Made by a program: the position numbers and the translations under genes | Source: Desulfuromonas sp. | GTDB taxonomy: Bacteria > Desulfobacterota > Desulfuromonadia > Desulfuromonadales > UBA2294 | Assembly: GCA_002869615.1 (NCBI GenBank) | Contig: PKUH01000104.1 | Location: forward strand, 1 to 45,383 | Direction of reading: 5' to 3' | DNA length: 45,383 bases | Notes under the pieces: generated by a model | Database searches by the model: none | The model's input: the letters and a program-made list of their open reading frames with translations, nothing else | Told to the model about the DNA's origin: nothing | Shown here: positions 8,552 to 17,008 of the stretch, in pieces | Position numbering within the stretch: position 1 is the first letter of the stretch | How the letters are laid out: every line of letters begins with the position of its first letter

Positions 8552-9601
8552 TCAGTCCACAGTGACAATCAGGGTAACCGTCAAGATTGAACTGGCATTC
8601 AAATCTCCGACATTGACGCCTGCAGCAAGAGCTGCTTCTGTTACCGCTGTTGTCGCACCACCGTCAATCGACCATTCAGCTGACTTGAAGGTTGTAAACG
8701 TAGGGGCCGAGTCAGTGACAGTGACGCCACTAGCGGTAGCACCGCTGGTATTCTCGACCGTGATCGTGTAGGTAATATCCTGGCCGGGTGCCGCGCTGGT
8801 CGGGCTGGCACTCTTGTCAATGGTCAGGGTCGCCCGGGTGACGGTTATGGTCGGGTTATTGACCGAACCGGAAGCACCGTCTACCTGCGAGGCAGCCGTC
8901 AGGGTCATGGCGTGTGTTCCATCGGTTGCACCCGAGTACGTACCGGCGGTCATGGTGAAGGTTAAAGTGCGCTGTTCGACGACCGGATCACCGACTGAAA
9001 CGGTGACACTTGCCGCATTCGTTGTGCCAAAATCGTACAGAGTCACGGTACTGTCGGTTGTATTTTCGGTAACAGTATTGATCGTGTACGCAGTAGTCCC
9101 AATGTAGACGGTCTCGTTAGCAGCAAGGCCGTGATCGGCCGCCAGACCGGCGATTGTGATCGTGTCGGTTGCTGCGGCAGCGGTCAGGACCATCGAAGCG
9201 CCGAGGTCGACAGTGGTCGGGTTTGTGCCTAAGTAAGTCGGAGCACCGAGGTCACCTGTTTCCGCTGACCCAAGGGTCAGGTCGTAGATGTCGGTGCCAT
9301 TACCTTGACTTCTTATGGTGTAGGTAATGTCCGCATCTGTTCCCTCACTAATGGTCGTGCCAGGTGAAGTGCTGTCATACAGGACCGTCGGTCCGAATGG
9401 TTGCTTATCGACAGTAACGGTTGCTGTTGCCGGGACAGGTCCCGCGTTAGGGTTACTGTTCCAGTCAACGTAAGCGGTGTTGGTGATGATGGTCCCGGCG
9501 GCCGTAGCGGCCAGTGCTGATGTCGGAGCCATTATCAGGGAGAGAAACAGGGCCGATATCATAATCCCTGTTATGTTTCTGAACATTGTCCTTGGTTTCA
9601 T
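8552..9601 (-). CDS. Exported DUF11-domain surface protein
   Basis: 349 residues from an ATG preceded by a strong AAAGGAG site and followed by a clean signal peptide (FRNITGIMISALFLSLIMAP, cleavage near ALA). The body is beta-rich and Thr/Ala/Val-rich. The last 100 residues form a DUF11 domain (SASPTSAAPGQDITYTITVE, then a TVTDSAP segment). DUF11 modules are cell-surface beta-sandwiches often found in adhesins and S-layer-associated proteins. Third in the DUF11 cluster, 202 bp upstream of the giant barrel gene. The frame remains open upstream to a second ATG at 9781 with its own strong ribosome site, which is unusual. Confidence 0.75.
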   Translation of the reverse strand: MKPRTMFRNITGIMISALFLSLIMAPTSALAATAAGTIITNTAYVDWNSNPNAGPVPATATVTVDKQPFGPTVLYDSTSPGTTISEGTDADITYTIRSQGNGTDIYDLTLGSAETGDLGAPTYLGTNPTTVDLGASMVLTAAAATDTITIAGLAADHGLAANETVYIGTTAYTINTVTENTTDSTVTLYDFGTTNAASVTVSVGDPVVEQRTLTFTMTAGTYSGATDGTHAMTLTAASQVDGASGSVNNPTITVTRATLTIDKSASPTSAAPGQDITYTITVENTSGATASGVTVTDSAPTFTTFKSAEWSIDGGATTAVTEAALAAGVNVGDLNASSILTVTLIVTVD

Positions 9602-9820
9602 CTCTTTTCTCCTTTTTTTGTTAACTTTCTTCATGTCTGTTCGTTGTTTGATTGCGTTGTCGTTGTGATTCGTGGTCAGGTCTGGCGGTTTACCCGCATG
9701 CCACCAGAAGCGCGGCGCTGGCGGTCCCGCTCGAGTAAGGTTTAAGGCTTTCAGGTGGTAAGGTATGATTTCGAGGTTCATGGTTTATCTCCTTTCGGGT
9801 CTAAAATATTTTGGGGTCAA
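9602..9820 (-). promoter_or_regulatory. Leader with a second, in-frame ribosome site
   Basis: An AAAGGAG site followed by ATG at 9781 opens a frame that runs without stop into the 349-residue protein, giving 60 extra residues that do not look like a signal peptide (they contain FWWHAGKPPDL). Part of the stretch can fold on the minus strand: CCGCCAG pairs with CTGGTGG, next to a GGGTAAACCGCC segment. It may encode a leader peptide, or an alternative cytoplasmic N-terminus, or be a structured untranslated leader. Confidence 0.35.
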
Positions 9821-10321
9821 TTATTGAATTATTATTTCAAATGAAACCTGTCCGCTTTCTCCGGGAGGGAGAGTGGGTATCTGCCAGCGGATATGGGTAT
9901 ATTTCTCCGGTGAAGCAACCTTCGTTTCGGTGTTGCCATCCGGGGTTGTGGTCTCGTATGTAAGCAGTGAAGGTTTTCTGAACGATTTGCCACTATCTAT
10001 CGAGAAGAGTGGCGAAATTTGTTTGTAGGTCGTCACCGATCCGGCCAGGTAAAGCGTGCTGGAAGGAATCGGGTTGTCGATGACAACGTTTTCCGCAACG
10101 GCATCGCCGCTGTTACGGAACAGCAGCGTGAAACGGAGAGTGTCGCCCGGCACCGTATTTTCAGTCTTTACATACCGTGTTTGAATGGTGCCGTTGTCTT
10201 CGCTAACGACCTGTTTTTCGACCAGGGTATCAATGGTGACCTGGGCCGCTGCGAAGGCAGCAACAGGTAATGCCAAAATGCCGATAATTATGGAGATTGT
10301 TGTCAATTTTGCGAGTTTCAT
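9821..10321 (-). CDS. Small exported DUF11-like protein
   Basis: 166 residues from ATG 10321; a TTG two codons earlier is less likely. Signal peptide at the N-terminus (KLAKLTTISIIIGILALPVA, cleavage after AFA). The rest is a single beta-sandwich with DUF11 hallmarks: a GDTLRFTLLFRNSGDAVAEN segment, then NPIPSSTLYL, and a final PPGESGQVSFEIIIQ strand. It sits 26 bp downstream of the 1433-residue repeat protein and is probably co-transcribed with it. A single-module partner of the longer proteins, perhaps a cap or periplasmic adaptor; that role is inference. Confidence 0.75.
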   Translation of the reverse strand: MKLAKLTTISIIIGILALPVAAFAAAQVTIDTLVEKQVVSEDNGTIQTRYVKTENTVPGDTLRFTLLFRNSGDAVAENVVIDNPIPSSTLYLAGSVTTYKQISPLFSIDSGKSFRKPSLLTYETTTPDGNTETKVASPEKYTHIRWQIPTLPPGESGQVSFEIIIQ

Positions 10322-10347
10322 AAGCAACCTTCTTTCTTCTTCATTTG

Positions 10348-13300
10348 TTATTTAATGACGGTCTGGTATATGACGGTAAAGCTTTCAGCTGCCGGCAACG
10401 ACCCGTTGTATGTCACTGTCCATTTGGCAACACGACCATCGCTGCCGGCCGGTGCGCCGCCGCCCCCATCGGTCAGGGTGATGGGTGTGCCGCTTTGATC
10501 TTCATAAGAGATGGTGCCGACGGTCAGTCCGCTATCCGAAAACGGACTCGGATCAATATAAGTAAAAGGTGTTCCGTTGCCGTAAGGATTGACCCCAAGC
10601 GCAACGAAATTGCTCATCATGACATCATCGAGAATCACGTTGTTTGCCGGTCCCGCTCCGGTGTTGGTGATAATAATCGTGTAGGTTATGGTGTCGCCGG
10701 GCTGGGCGCTGGCCGAACTGGCGCTCTTGAGAATCGTCAGGTTGGCTACCGGCGCGGCTACCGGAGTAAGGATGGCATCTTCCAGGTTGTTGCCCAAGAC
10801 CGGGTCATAGGTACCAGCGGCAGTAATTTCAGCCGTGTTGGTGATGTCGGTCCCCGCCGTACTGAAGTCGATGTCCGCGGTGATCGTCAAGGCCGCCGAG
10901 GTCTGTTTCGCCAAAGTCAGGCCGCTCAGGTCCCAGATCCCAGTGGTTTCATCGTAGGTGGTGCCAGGCTCGGGGGTATGGCTGCTATAGGTTAGTCCCG
11001 TGGGAAGCAGGTCGGTTACCTCGAGCCCGTTAGCGCTTGTCGGCCCGTTGTTCAGGACGGTGATGGTAAAAACCACCGTATCCCCTTCCTGGGGCGTGGC
11101 GTTGTCGACGATTTTGCTCAAGGCCATATCGGCCTCCTGGACAACCAGGATCACGCTCGCGGTGTCGTTGGCCGTGTTCGGGTCGGGTAGGCTGCTGTTC
11201 GTAACGGTTGCGGTTTTGGTGAGCGTTGTGCCGCCGGTGCCGGCATCGACAGTTGCGACGAGCTCTAGCGCGATTGTCGTGCCTGAAGCGAGGGTGCCGA
11301 CGTCCCAGATTCCGGTGGCTTGATCGTAGGTGGTGCCAGGCTCGGGATTATGGTTGCTGTAGGTCAGCCCTGTCGGCAGAAGGTCTTTGACCTCGATGAG
11401 GTTGGCGCTGTCGGGCCCGTTGTTGGTCAGGGTCAAGGTGTAGGTCACCGTATCGCCGACCGTAGGTGTCGGGGTGTCGGCGACCATGCCCAGGGCGAGG
11501 TCGGCGCCGCCGACGATGACCGTCACCTGGGAGGTGTTGTTAGTGCTGTCGGTTTCCGCTTCGTCGAGGCTGCTGACCAGGGCGGTGTTGACCAGGGTCG
11601 TGCCGTTCGCTGCGGTGACATCTGCGGTCACAGTGAGGGTGACGGTGGTGTAGGCCGGCAGGACGGTGTCGCCGCCGCTCTTGTTGCCGATCACCCAGAT
11701 CCCGGTACCATCATTGTAAGAGGTCTGGCTCCCGTAGTCGGAGCTCGAAGAAACGTAACTGAGCCCGGCGGGGAGGACTTCGCTGATCTCGAGATTGGTT
11801 GCAGTGTTGGGGCCGTTGTTGGTGACGACAAGGGTGTAAGTGATCCTGTCGCCGGTCGAGGGGTTGTTTTGGTCGACACTTTTAACAACCGAGATGTCGG
11901 TTCCGGCTACGCCGATAAGCACGCTGTCGGTATTGTTGTCGTTAACCGGGTCTTCCTGGTCTGCCGACTGTAGCGAGGCGAAGTTGAAGAAGGTTGCGGG
12001 GTCGTTTTTGCTGATGTTTACGGTACATGTAATCGTGAGTGTGGCGGTGTTGCCCGGGGCTGCAGCAGTGATCGTGCCGACCGTCCAGAGGTTGGTCGTT
12101 TCAGAATAGCTGCCGATGTCTGCCGAGGAGCTGACATAGTCGAGTTGACCGGGAAGTTCATCAAAAATGACTACGTTGGTCGCATCGATCGACCCCTTGT
12201 TCTCGACGGTGATGGTGAAGACGATGGTATCGCCATCCTGTGGCGTCGTGTTGTCAACCGACTTGGTGATGTCGAGATCGATGTAACGGACGGTGATGTT
12301 GATGCTGTCCGAATCATTGCTGGTGTCGGCATCGACCGGTCCGGCGATAACTTCTGCGGTGTTGCTGATGATCTGGCCGGCCGTGCCGCTGGCAACGACG
12401 GCGGTTATGGTCAGTGACGTACTTGCTCCTCCGGCCAGTTCCGTAGGAGGCGGGGTGTTGTCGAAAGCCCATATTCCGGTTGCCGGATCGTAGGTGGTTC
12501 CGGCCGGCGCGGAATGGCTGCTGTAGGTCACCCCGGAGGGCAGCTGATCCTCGACCTGGATCCCGGCTGCCGGGTTGGCGCCGAGGTTTTCTAGCAGCAG
12601 CGTGTAAGTAATGGTATCTCCGACATCAGGCGTAGGATTGTCGACGTTTTTCGTCAGGCGTAAATCGGTGCCGTCAACATAAAGGGGCACGGATGCGCTG
12701 TCGTTGGTGCTGATCGGATCGCTCTGGTCGACCGAAGAGATAGCCGCGGTCTTGTTGATGCTCGCATTGCTGGTTGCATTGACCGTCGCGGTTATCTCCA
12801 GGGTCTCACTGGCGCCGTTCGCCAGGGGGCCGAGCGTCCAGGTTCCACTCCCGGAGCCAGCAGTGTAGCTGTAGCTGCCGGCGCTGGGATTGCTGCTGAC
12901 ATAGGTGAGTTCGGCTATGTTCCAGAGGTCGGTGAGAACGATTCCGGTGGCATCGTATGAGCCGTTGTTGGTCGCGGTCAGGGTAAAGACGACGGTGTCG
13001 CCACCGTTCGGAGTAATCGTGTCGGCCGAAAGGGTAAGAGCGATGTCTGCTCCGGTTACCGCGACAGAGGCAGTGGCGCTGTTGTTGGAAGGATCGGGGT
13101 CCACTGCCGGTGATCTGGCAGTGATGGCGGCGGTGTTGGTGATCGATGTCAGGCTGGTTCCCGGATCGACCGAAGCGACAATATCGAGACTGACGTTGTT
13201 GTTGGCAGCAAGGGTGTTGATCGACCAGATCCCGGTTGCAGGGTTGTAGTAGCTGCCGGTACCGGTATCGCTGACATAGGTGAGCCCTGGCGGGAGCAGG

Positions 13301-14649
13301 TCCGTGACCTTGATACTGGTGGCGTTGCTGGGGCCATTGTTGGTCAACGTCAGTGTAAAAGTGACGTTGTCACCTTCGTCGGGGGTAGAGTTGTTGACGC
13401 TCTTTGTGAGAGCGAGATCGGCTGCCGGAAGAGCTTTGATGTTGGTGCTGCGAACTTCGAACTGATCGAGGTCGGCATCAGCGGCATCGACGTAGCTGGC
13501 GGTAACAAATTCGATTGGTGAAGCCTGCAGTATTTCGTCTGAGGATGCCGGTGCCTCTTCTGTTGTCAGGCTGGCGTTAAAAACTCCCGAGTCGACTCCG
13601 GTTTCAGTCAGGGTGACGGTTACGGTGTCTCCGTTTGACACGATGGTGACGCTAACGGTTTCGCGCAGAGTCGGAATGCTGTTCTGGTCTGAATCGTCGA
13701 CCCTGATAAAAAGTGGTTCTCCGGGATAGAACTCGGTGTCGGAACCATTGCCGGCGATATCGGCAACAAATGCTATGGTGGCGGTCGCAGGTAGTTCGCC
13801 GTTCGGCAGAACTTCATCGGAGAGACCGTCTGTGAGGGTCGGGGTGCCGGCGGAGGTGCCAAGGTCGGCAGTCAGGGTCTGGGCGCTGTTGGAGCTGCCG
13901 ATAAAAAGGCGGATGAGTGAATCGTCGGTCAGGCCGAGGGTCGATTTGAAGATGTCGAACGGCATGCGGTAGTCGAGGTAGTAATCTCCGTCTCCGCCGA
14001 AGCTTGAAGTCGGGCCATCGGGGTCGGTCGGAGTTAGAACCCGGTAATTGCCGCTGACCGGGGCGCTGTTGAGCAATTGAGACCAGGTTTTTGTCTCGGC
14101 TTTATCGCTCGGATCGCTGATATTAGTCTTGGTGGTATTTGCGGCGAGGTAAATGCTCTCGGGTGCTTTGATACCGTCAAGCATGAGCAAGAATTCATAA
14201 TCGCCGGCATCGCCGTCGGTGTCGAACAGGAAACCCCAGCCGAAGGGGTCGAGGGCGGTCAAAGAGTTGTCACGCGGGTCTTGGTCGATGCGTTGGCGAA
14301 AGTAGATATAGGTGCCATCGTTGTACATTGAGCCAGCCGGGAAATTGGTGGTGTCACCGACGATATCCCTGGACGTAGCGCTATCCTTTTGAGGGTCATC
14401 AACGAAGTCGCCGCCGTTGTAATAAAGGGCGTTCCAGTCGCTTTCAGCCGGCCAGGCTTCGGCACTGTTTACCGTGAAATGAAGTGAACCAAGCAGGAAG
14501 AAAAAAAACAGAAAAAAGTAAAAGCAGCCGTTTGATTTTTTAAAAATTAAGGCTTTTTTTGCAAGATTTACCGGTCTTGTTGCACATAAGTGTGACAAGA
14601 GTGTGACTGTTTTTGTCATTAAATGTGCATTGTTTGGCAATCTTTGCAT
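10348..14649 (-). CDS. Giant DUF11-repeat surface protein under riboswitch control
   Basis: 1433 residues. The signal peptide is long (hydrophobic core about residues 40-58, cleavage near NSAEA at 61-65). Residues 66-300 form a unique N-terminal domain (DWNALYYNGGDFVDD; LFDTDGDAGDYEFLL). Residues 305-400 share a VxDxDQN...ETVxV...ETGxxxGxF module with the giant barrel protein. From about 410 to the end there are about eight DUF11 repeats of some 125 residues, each beginning like DLALTKSVNN-TPxxGD, then TFTLTLTNNGP and VTDLLPxGLTYVS. No sortase or barrel anchor is visible, so it may be held by the other cluster proteins. Its ATG follows a GAGGT site immediately after the riboswitch terminator. 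First gene of the cluster. Confidence 0.85.
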   Translation of the reverse strand: MQRLPNNAHLMTKTVTLLSHLCATRPVNLAKKALIFKKSNGCFYFFLFFFFLLGSLHFTVNSAEAWPAESDWNALYYNGGDFVDDPQKDSATSRDIVGDTTNFPAGSMYNDGTYIYFRQRIDQDPRDNSLTALDPFGWGFLFDTDGDAGDYEFLLMLDGIKAPESIYLAANTTKTNISDPSDKAETKTWSQLLNSAPVSGNYRVLTPTDPDGPTSSFGGDGDYYLDYRMPFDIFKSTLGLTDDSLIRLFIGSSNSAQTLTADLGTSAGTPTLTDGLSDEVLPNGELPATATIAFVADIAGNGSDTEFYPGEPLFIRVDDSDQNSIPTLRETVSVTIVSNGDTVTVTLTETGVDSGVFNASLTTEEAPASSDEILQASPIEFVTASYVDAADADLDQFEVRSTNIKALPAADLALTKSVNNSTPDEGDNVTFTLTLTNNGPSNATSIKVTDLLPPGLTYVSDTGTGSYYNPATGIWSINTLAANNNVSLDIVASVDPGTSLTSITNTAAITARSPAVDPDPSNNSATASVAVTGADIALTLSADTITPNGGDTVVFTLTATNNGSYDATGIVLTDLWNIAELTYVSSNPSAGSYSYTAGSGSGTWTLGPLANGASETLEITATVNATSNASINKTAAISSVDQSDPISTNDSASVPLYVDGTDLRLTKNVDNPTPDVGDTITYTLLLENLGANPAAGIQVEDQLPSGVTYSSHSAPAGTTYDPATGIWAFDNTPPPTELAGGASTSLTITAVVASGTAGQIISNTAEVIAGPVDADTSNDSDSINITVRYIDLDITKSVDNTTPQDGDTIVFTITVENKGSIDATNVVIFDELPGQLDYVSSSADIGSYSETTNLWTVGTITAAAPGNTATLTITCTVNISKNDPATFFNFASLQSADQEDPVNDNNTDSVLIGVAGTDISVVKSVDQNNPSTGDRITYTLVVTNNGPNTATNLEISEVLPAGLSYVSSSSDYGSQTSYNDGTGIWVIGNKSGGDTVLPAYTTVTLTVTADVTAANGTTLVNTALVSSLDEAETDSTNNTSQVTVIVGGADLALGMVADTPTPTVGDTVTYTLTLTNNGPDSANLIEVKDLLPTGLTYSNHNPEPGTTYDQATGIWDVGTLASGTTIALELVATVDAGTGGTTLTKTATVTNSSLPDPNTANDTASVILVVQEADMALSKIVDNATPQEGDTVVFTITVLNNGPTSANGLEVTDLLPTGLTYSSHTPEPGTTYDETTGIWDLSGLTLAKQTSAALTITADIDFSTAGTDITNTAEITAAGTYDPVLGNNLEDAILTPVAAPVANLTILKSASSASAQPGDTITYTIIITNTGAGPANNVILDDVMMSNFVALGVNPYGNGTPFTYIDPSPFSDSGLTVGTISYEDQSGTPITLTDGGGGAPAGSDGRVAKWTVTYNGSLPAAESFTVIYQTVIK

Positions 14650-14659
14650 GCTACCTCAC

Positions 14660-14698
14660 AAAAAAACACCCGATTTATGTTGCCGAAACCGGGTGTTT
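14660..14698 (-). terminator. Riboswitch expression-platform terminator
   Basis: On the minus strand a 9-bp stem (AAACACCCG with CGGGTGTTT) around a 17-base loop is followed by a T-run, 11 bp before the start codon of the 1433-residue protein and just downstream of the GEMM aptamer. Its position between aptamer and ribosome site marks it as the regulated terminator of the switch. Confidence 0.75.
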
Positions 14699-14754
14699 GC
14701 TTGTGCTGGATACGGAGTCTGCCGTTTTGATTCTTCCAGTAAACAACACCCCTC

Positions 14755-14845
14755 TTCGGCGGCCAGGCTGCCTGTAAAATTCAATAATTACAGGCCCTTA
14801 ACTCTGCGTCCCCGGATTTCCCCGGGTTTGCTCTTATCGGAGAGG
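14755..14845 (-). ncRNA. GEMM-I cyclic-dinucleotide riboswitch aptamer
   Basis: The minus strand shows the GEMM-I core in order: GAGCAAACC, a short stem capped by GAAA, GGGGACGCA, then AGGGCCU opening a second stem (GTAA...TTAC), and a closing GGCAGCCUGGCCGCCG that corresponds to the GGUAGCCGGGUUACCG part of the consensus. A terminator follows and then the DUF11 giant gene. GEMM-I RNAs bind c-di-GMP; a Geobacter subset binds 3',3'-cGAMP. The base at 14832 (A in the RNA, three before AAACC) may be the specificity position; assigning it needs an alignment. Confidence 0.85.
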
Positions 14846-15010
14846 ATGTTTATGTTATTCGTCTGCTCGTTCCGTAAACCTCATAACTAATTGAATTTTC
14901 GAGTTCGTGAACGATTACGTGTGAATCTGGTTGTTCCTGTAAATATGTGCATCGAGTGTGCCAAACAGGAGTGGATTTCTAACGAAAGGCATTAAGTTAC
15001 AGGGGGTTAT

Positions 15011-15045
15011 AAAAAAAGCCCTTCCGGAAATCCGGAAGGGCTTTT
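15011..15045 (-). terminator. Rho-independent terminator after the CoA-transferase gene
   Basis: A near-perfect palindrome (AGCCCTTCCGG pairing with CCGGAAGGGCT) begins 30 bp beyond the stop codon and is followed on the minus strand by seven T. It has T at both ends and could work in both directions, insulating the riboswitch region from the CoA-transferase transcript. Confidence 0.85.
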
Positions 15046-15074
15046 GCTGTGAATCCTGAATCAGTCGGCGAAAT

Positions 15075-16661
15075 TTATTCGCAGAGATCGACTTTGATGT
15101 CCCAGTTCTTGATGCGCATGGTGCCGTTTTCGGCCATATTCTGCTGCATCTTGAAGGCCCGATCAAACAGCTGCGGCTCATGACCGACACCCTTGGCGAT
15201 ACATTCCTTGGTCGACATGTCGAGGTAGTCGGTAAGGATCGGCTTGTACTCCGGATGCGCACATTTCTCGATAATGAGCTTGGCCCGCTCCTTCGGAGCA
15301 ACGCCACGCAGGTCGGCCAGACCCTGCTCGGTAACCAGCACATCGAGGTCGTGCTCGGTGTGGTCAATATGCGGAGCCTTCGGCACAACGCAGGTAATGC
15401 CGAGCGGGTCGGTTTTGCTCGGACGGGTTGACGGGCTGTGCATGATCTTCAGGTAGCCGTTCCGCAGGTAGTCACCGGAACCGCCGAGACCATTGATCAT
15501 CCGGGTGCCGCCGACCAGGGTCGAGTTGGCGTGGGCATAGATGTCGAACTCAACCGGAGTGTTCATGGCGATAACGCCGAGACGACGGATCGGCTCCGGA
15601 GCGTTGGCTATGGACAGCGGACGCATGACAACCTTGTCAGCATACTTGTCCCAGTTTTCGAAGAAGCGCGGGAAGCCCGGATCTTCGGAGAGGGAAAGTG
15701 AACAGGCCGAAGCGAAGTTGAGGTTACCGCCGTCGATGAAGTCGAGCATGGTGTCCTGCAGAACCTCGGTGTATACCGACAGATTCGAGAACGGGCCCTT
15801 GGCGAGGCCACCGACAACAGCGTTGGCGATGGAACCGACACCCGACTGCAGCGGCAGCAGGTTCTCAGGCAGGCGACCCTTTTTAACTTCGTGAGCGAAA
15901 AACTCCATGATGTGGCCGGCGATCGCTTCCGAAGTGTCGTCCATATCGGCAAAGGCACGGCCCTTGTCGCGGTGCTTCGATTCAACAACAGCAATAACCT
16001 TGTCGGTGTCGCACGGCACATACGGGGTGCCGATACGGCTGTCAGCCGAGGTGATCAGGAACGGTGCCCGATTCGGCGGCTTCTGCTGCATGTGAATGTC
16101 GTGCATTCCTTCGAAGGAAGGCTGGCCGGTGTTGACTTCGAGAATAATCTTGTCGCACAGGCCAATCGCTTCAGCCACGATACCGCAGGAAGAGGTCAGG
16201 GCGAGGCCACCATCTTCAGTGATCGCGGAAACCTCGAAAATGCCGATGTCATAACGGCCATTTTCGGTGTAGAAGCCGTAGCTGATGTCCTGGGCAAAGT
16301 GGCCGAGGTGCTTGTCACCCATGCGGATGCGGCCGGCGTTAATACCCTTGGCAATGTTCTTGCCGGTCTGGTAAGGCCAGCGGCGATCAATCATATCGAG
16401 GGTCGCCCAGCGGTCTTCGGTCTCGGCGCCAACCGAGGCACCGATGAAGAGGTTGAATCTCATTTTGCCTTGCAGGTTATTCGCTTCCACATGGTCAGCC
16501 AGGGCAATCGGAACCGCCTTGGGATAACCGGCCGGGGTGAAACCGGACCAGACCAGGTTTTCACCTCCCTTGAAAAACTGAACGCAGTCTTCAGCCTTCA
16601 TAACCTTGTTGAGCAGGGACTTGCGACGAACGCGACTTTCGAGTGTACCGTAATCTGCCAT
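15075..16661 (-). CDS. Succinyl-CoA:acetate CoA-transferase / acetyl-CoA hydrolase family
   Basis: 528 residues, full length for the acetyl-CoA hydrolase/transferase family. In acetate-oxidising Desulfuromonadia such enzymes activate acetate by moving CoA from succinyl-CoA, linking acetate uptake to the TCA cycle; they act in the cytoplasm. Visible family features are WSGFTPAGYPKAVP near the N-terminus, an IILEVNTGQP segment with the probable catalytic Glu, the QSGVGSIANAVVGGL loop, and a late GLGGSGDYLRNGYL followed by TEQGLADLRG. The ATG follows an AGGAGGAGAG ribosome site. The gene stands alone, with its own promoter, a hairpin leader and a terminator. Specific donor preference cannot be read from sequence. 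Confidence 0.9.
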   Translation of the reverse strand: MADYGTLESRVRRKSLLNKVMKAEDCVQFFKGGENLVWSGFTPAGYPKAVPIALADHVEANNLQGKMRFNLFIGASVGAETEDRWATLDMIDRRWPYQTGKNIAKGINAGRIRMGDKHLGHFAQDISYGFYTENGRYDIGIFEVSAITEDGGLALTSSCGIVAEAIGLCDKIILEVNTGQPSFEGMHDIHMQQKPPNRAPFLITSADSRIGTPYVPCDTDKVIAVVESKHRDKGRAFADMDDTSEAIAGHIMEFFAHEVKKGRLPENLLPLQSGVGSIANAVVGGLAKGPFSNLSVYTEVLQDTMLDFIDGGNLNFASACSLSLSEDPGFPRFFENWDKYADKVVMRPLSIANAPEPIRRLGVIAMNTPVEFDIYAHANSTLVGGTRMINGLGGSGDYLRNGYLKIMHSPSTRPSKTDPLGITCVVPKAPHIDHTEHDLDVLVTEQGLADLRGVAPKERAKLIIEKCAHPEYKPILTDYLDMSTKECIAKGVGHEPQLFDRAFKMQQNMAENGTMRIKNWDIKVDLCE

Positions 16662-16806
16662 CTCTCTCCTCCTGATAATTTTTCGGAATAACCGGGGTGA
16701 AATTTAATTCCGGTCAGTAATAAATCGGGGTAATAAAACAGTGTCGACGCAAAAATCCGACATCCTTAAACTCTTTTATTTCAGTGACTTGCTGTGAGTT
16801 TTAAGT

Positions 16807-16846
16807 AAAAAAAGCCAGGGTTTAATTACACGGTGAAGACCCTGGC
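16807..16846 (-). terminator. Terminator-like hairpin in the CoA-transferase leader
   Basis: GCCAGGGT and ACCCTGGC (8-bp perfect stem, 17-base loop) are followed on the minus strand by seven T. It lies downstream of a good minus-strand promoter and 145 bases before the start codon, so it could be an attenuator. It might also terminate read-through from bamD. Confidence 0.6.
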
Positions 16847-16881
16847 ACGTCATTTTAAAATCCTGTTATAGGATGCTGACT

Positions 16882-16910
16882 TTTATATAATGGCGTTCGG
16901 CCCAAGTCAA
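16882..16910 (-). promoter_or_regulatory. Sigma-70-type promoter for the CoA-transferase gene
   Basis: On the minus strand TTGACT (16905-16910) and TATAAA (16882-16887) are separated by exactly 17 bp. Transcription would start near 16875, giving a leader of about 210 bases that contains the terminator-like hairpin. Confidence 0.65.
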
Positions 16911-17008
16911 GAAAAAATCCGGATTTTAATATTAAAGAACAGTTCTGGTAAAAGCTTGCCATCCGAAGGTTTATGGACGGTTTGACCGCAGGAATGTGGC
17001 CGGAACGG

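Noticed and set aside
10348-14649. DNA-level tandem repeat or CRISPR-like array in the giant gene
   Set aside because: The periodicity is of DUF11 protein modules of about 125 residues with diverged DNA, not short identical repeats with spacers.
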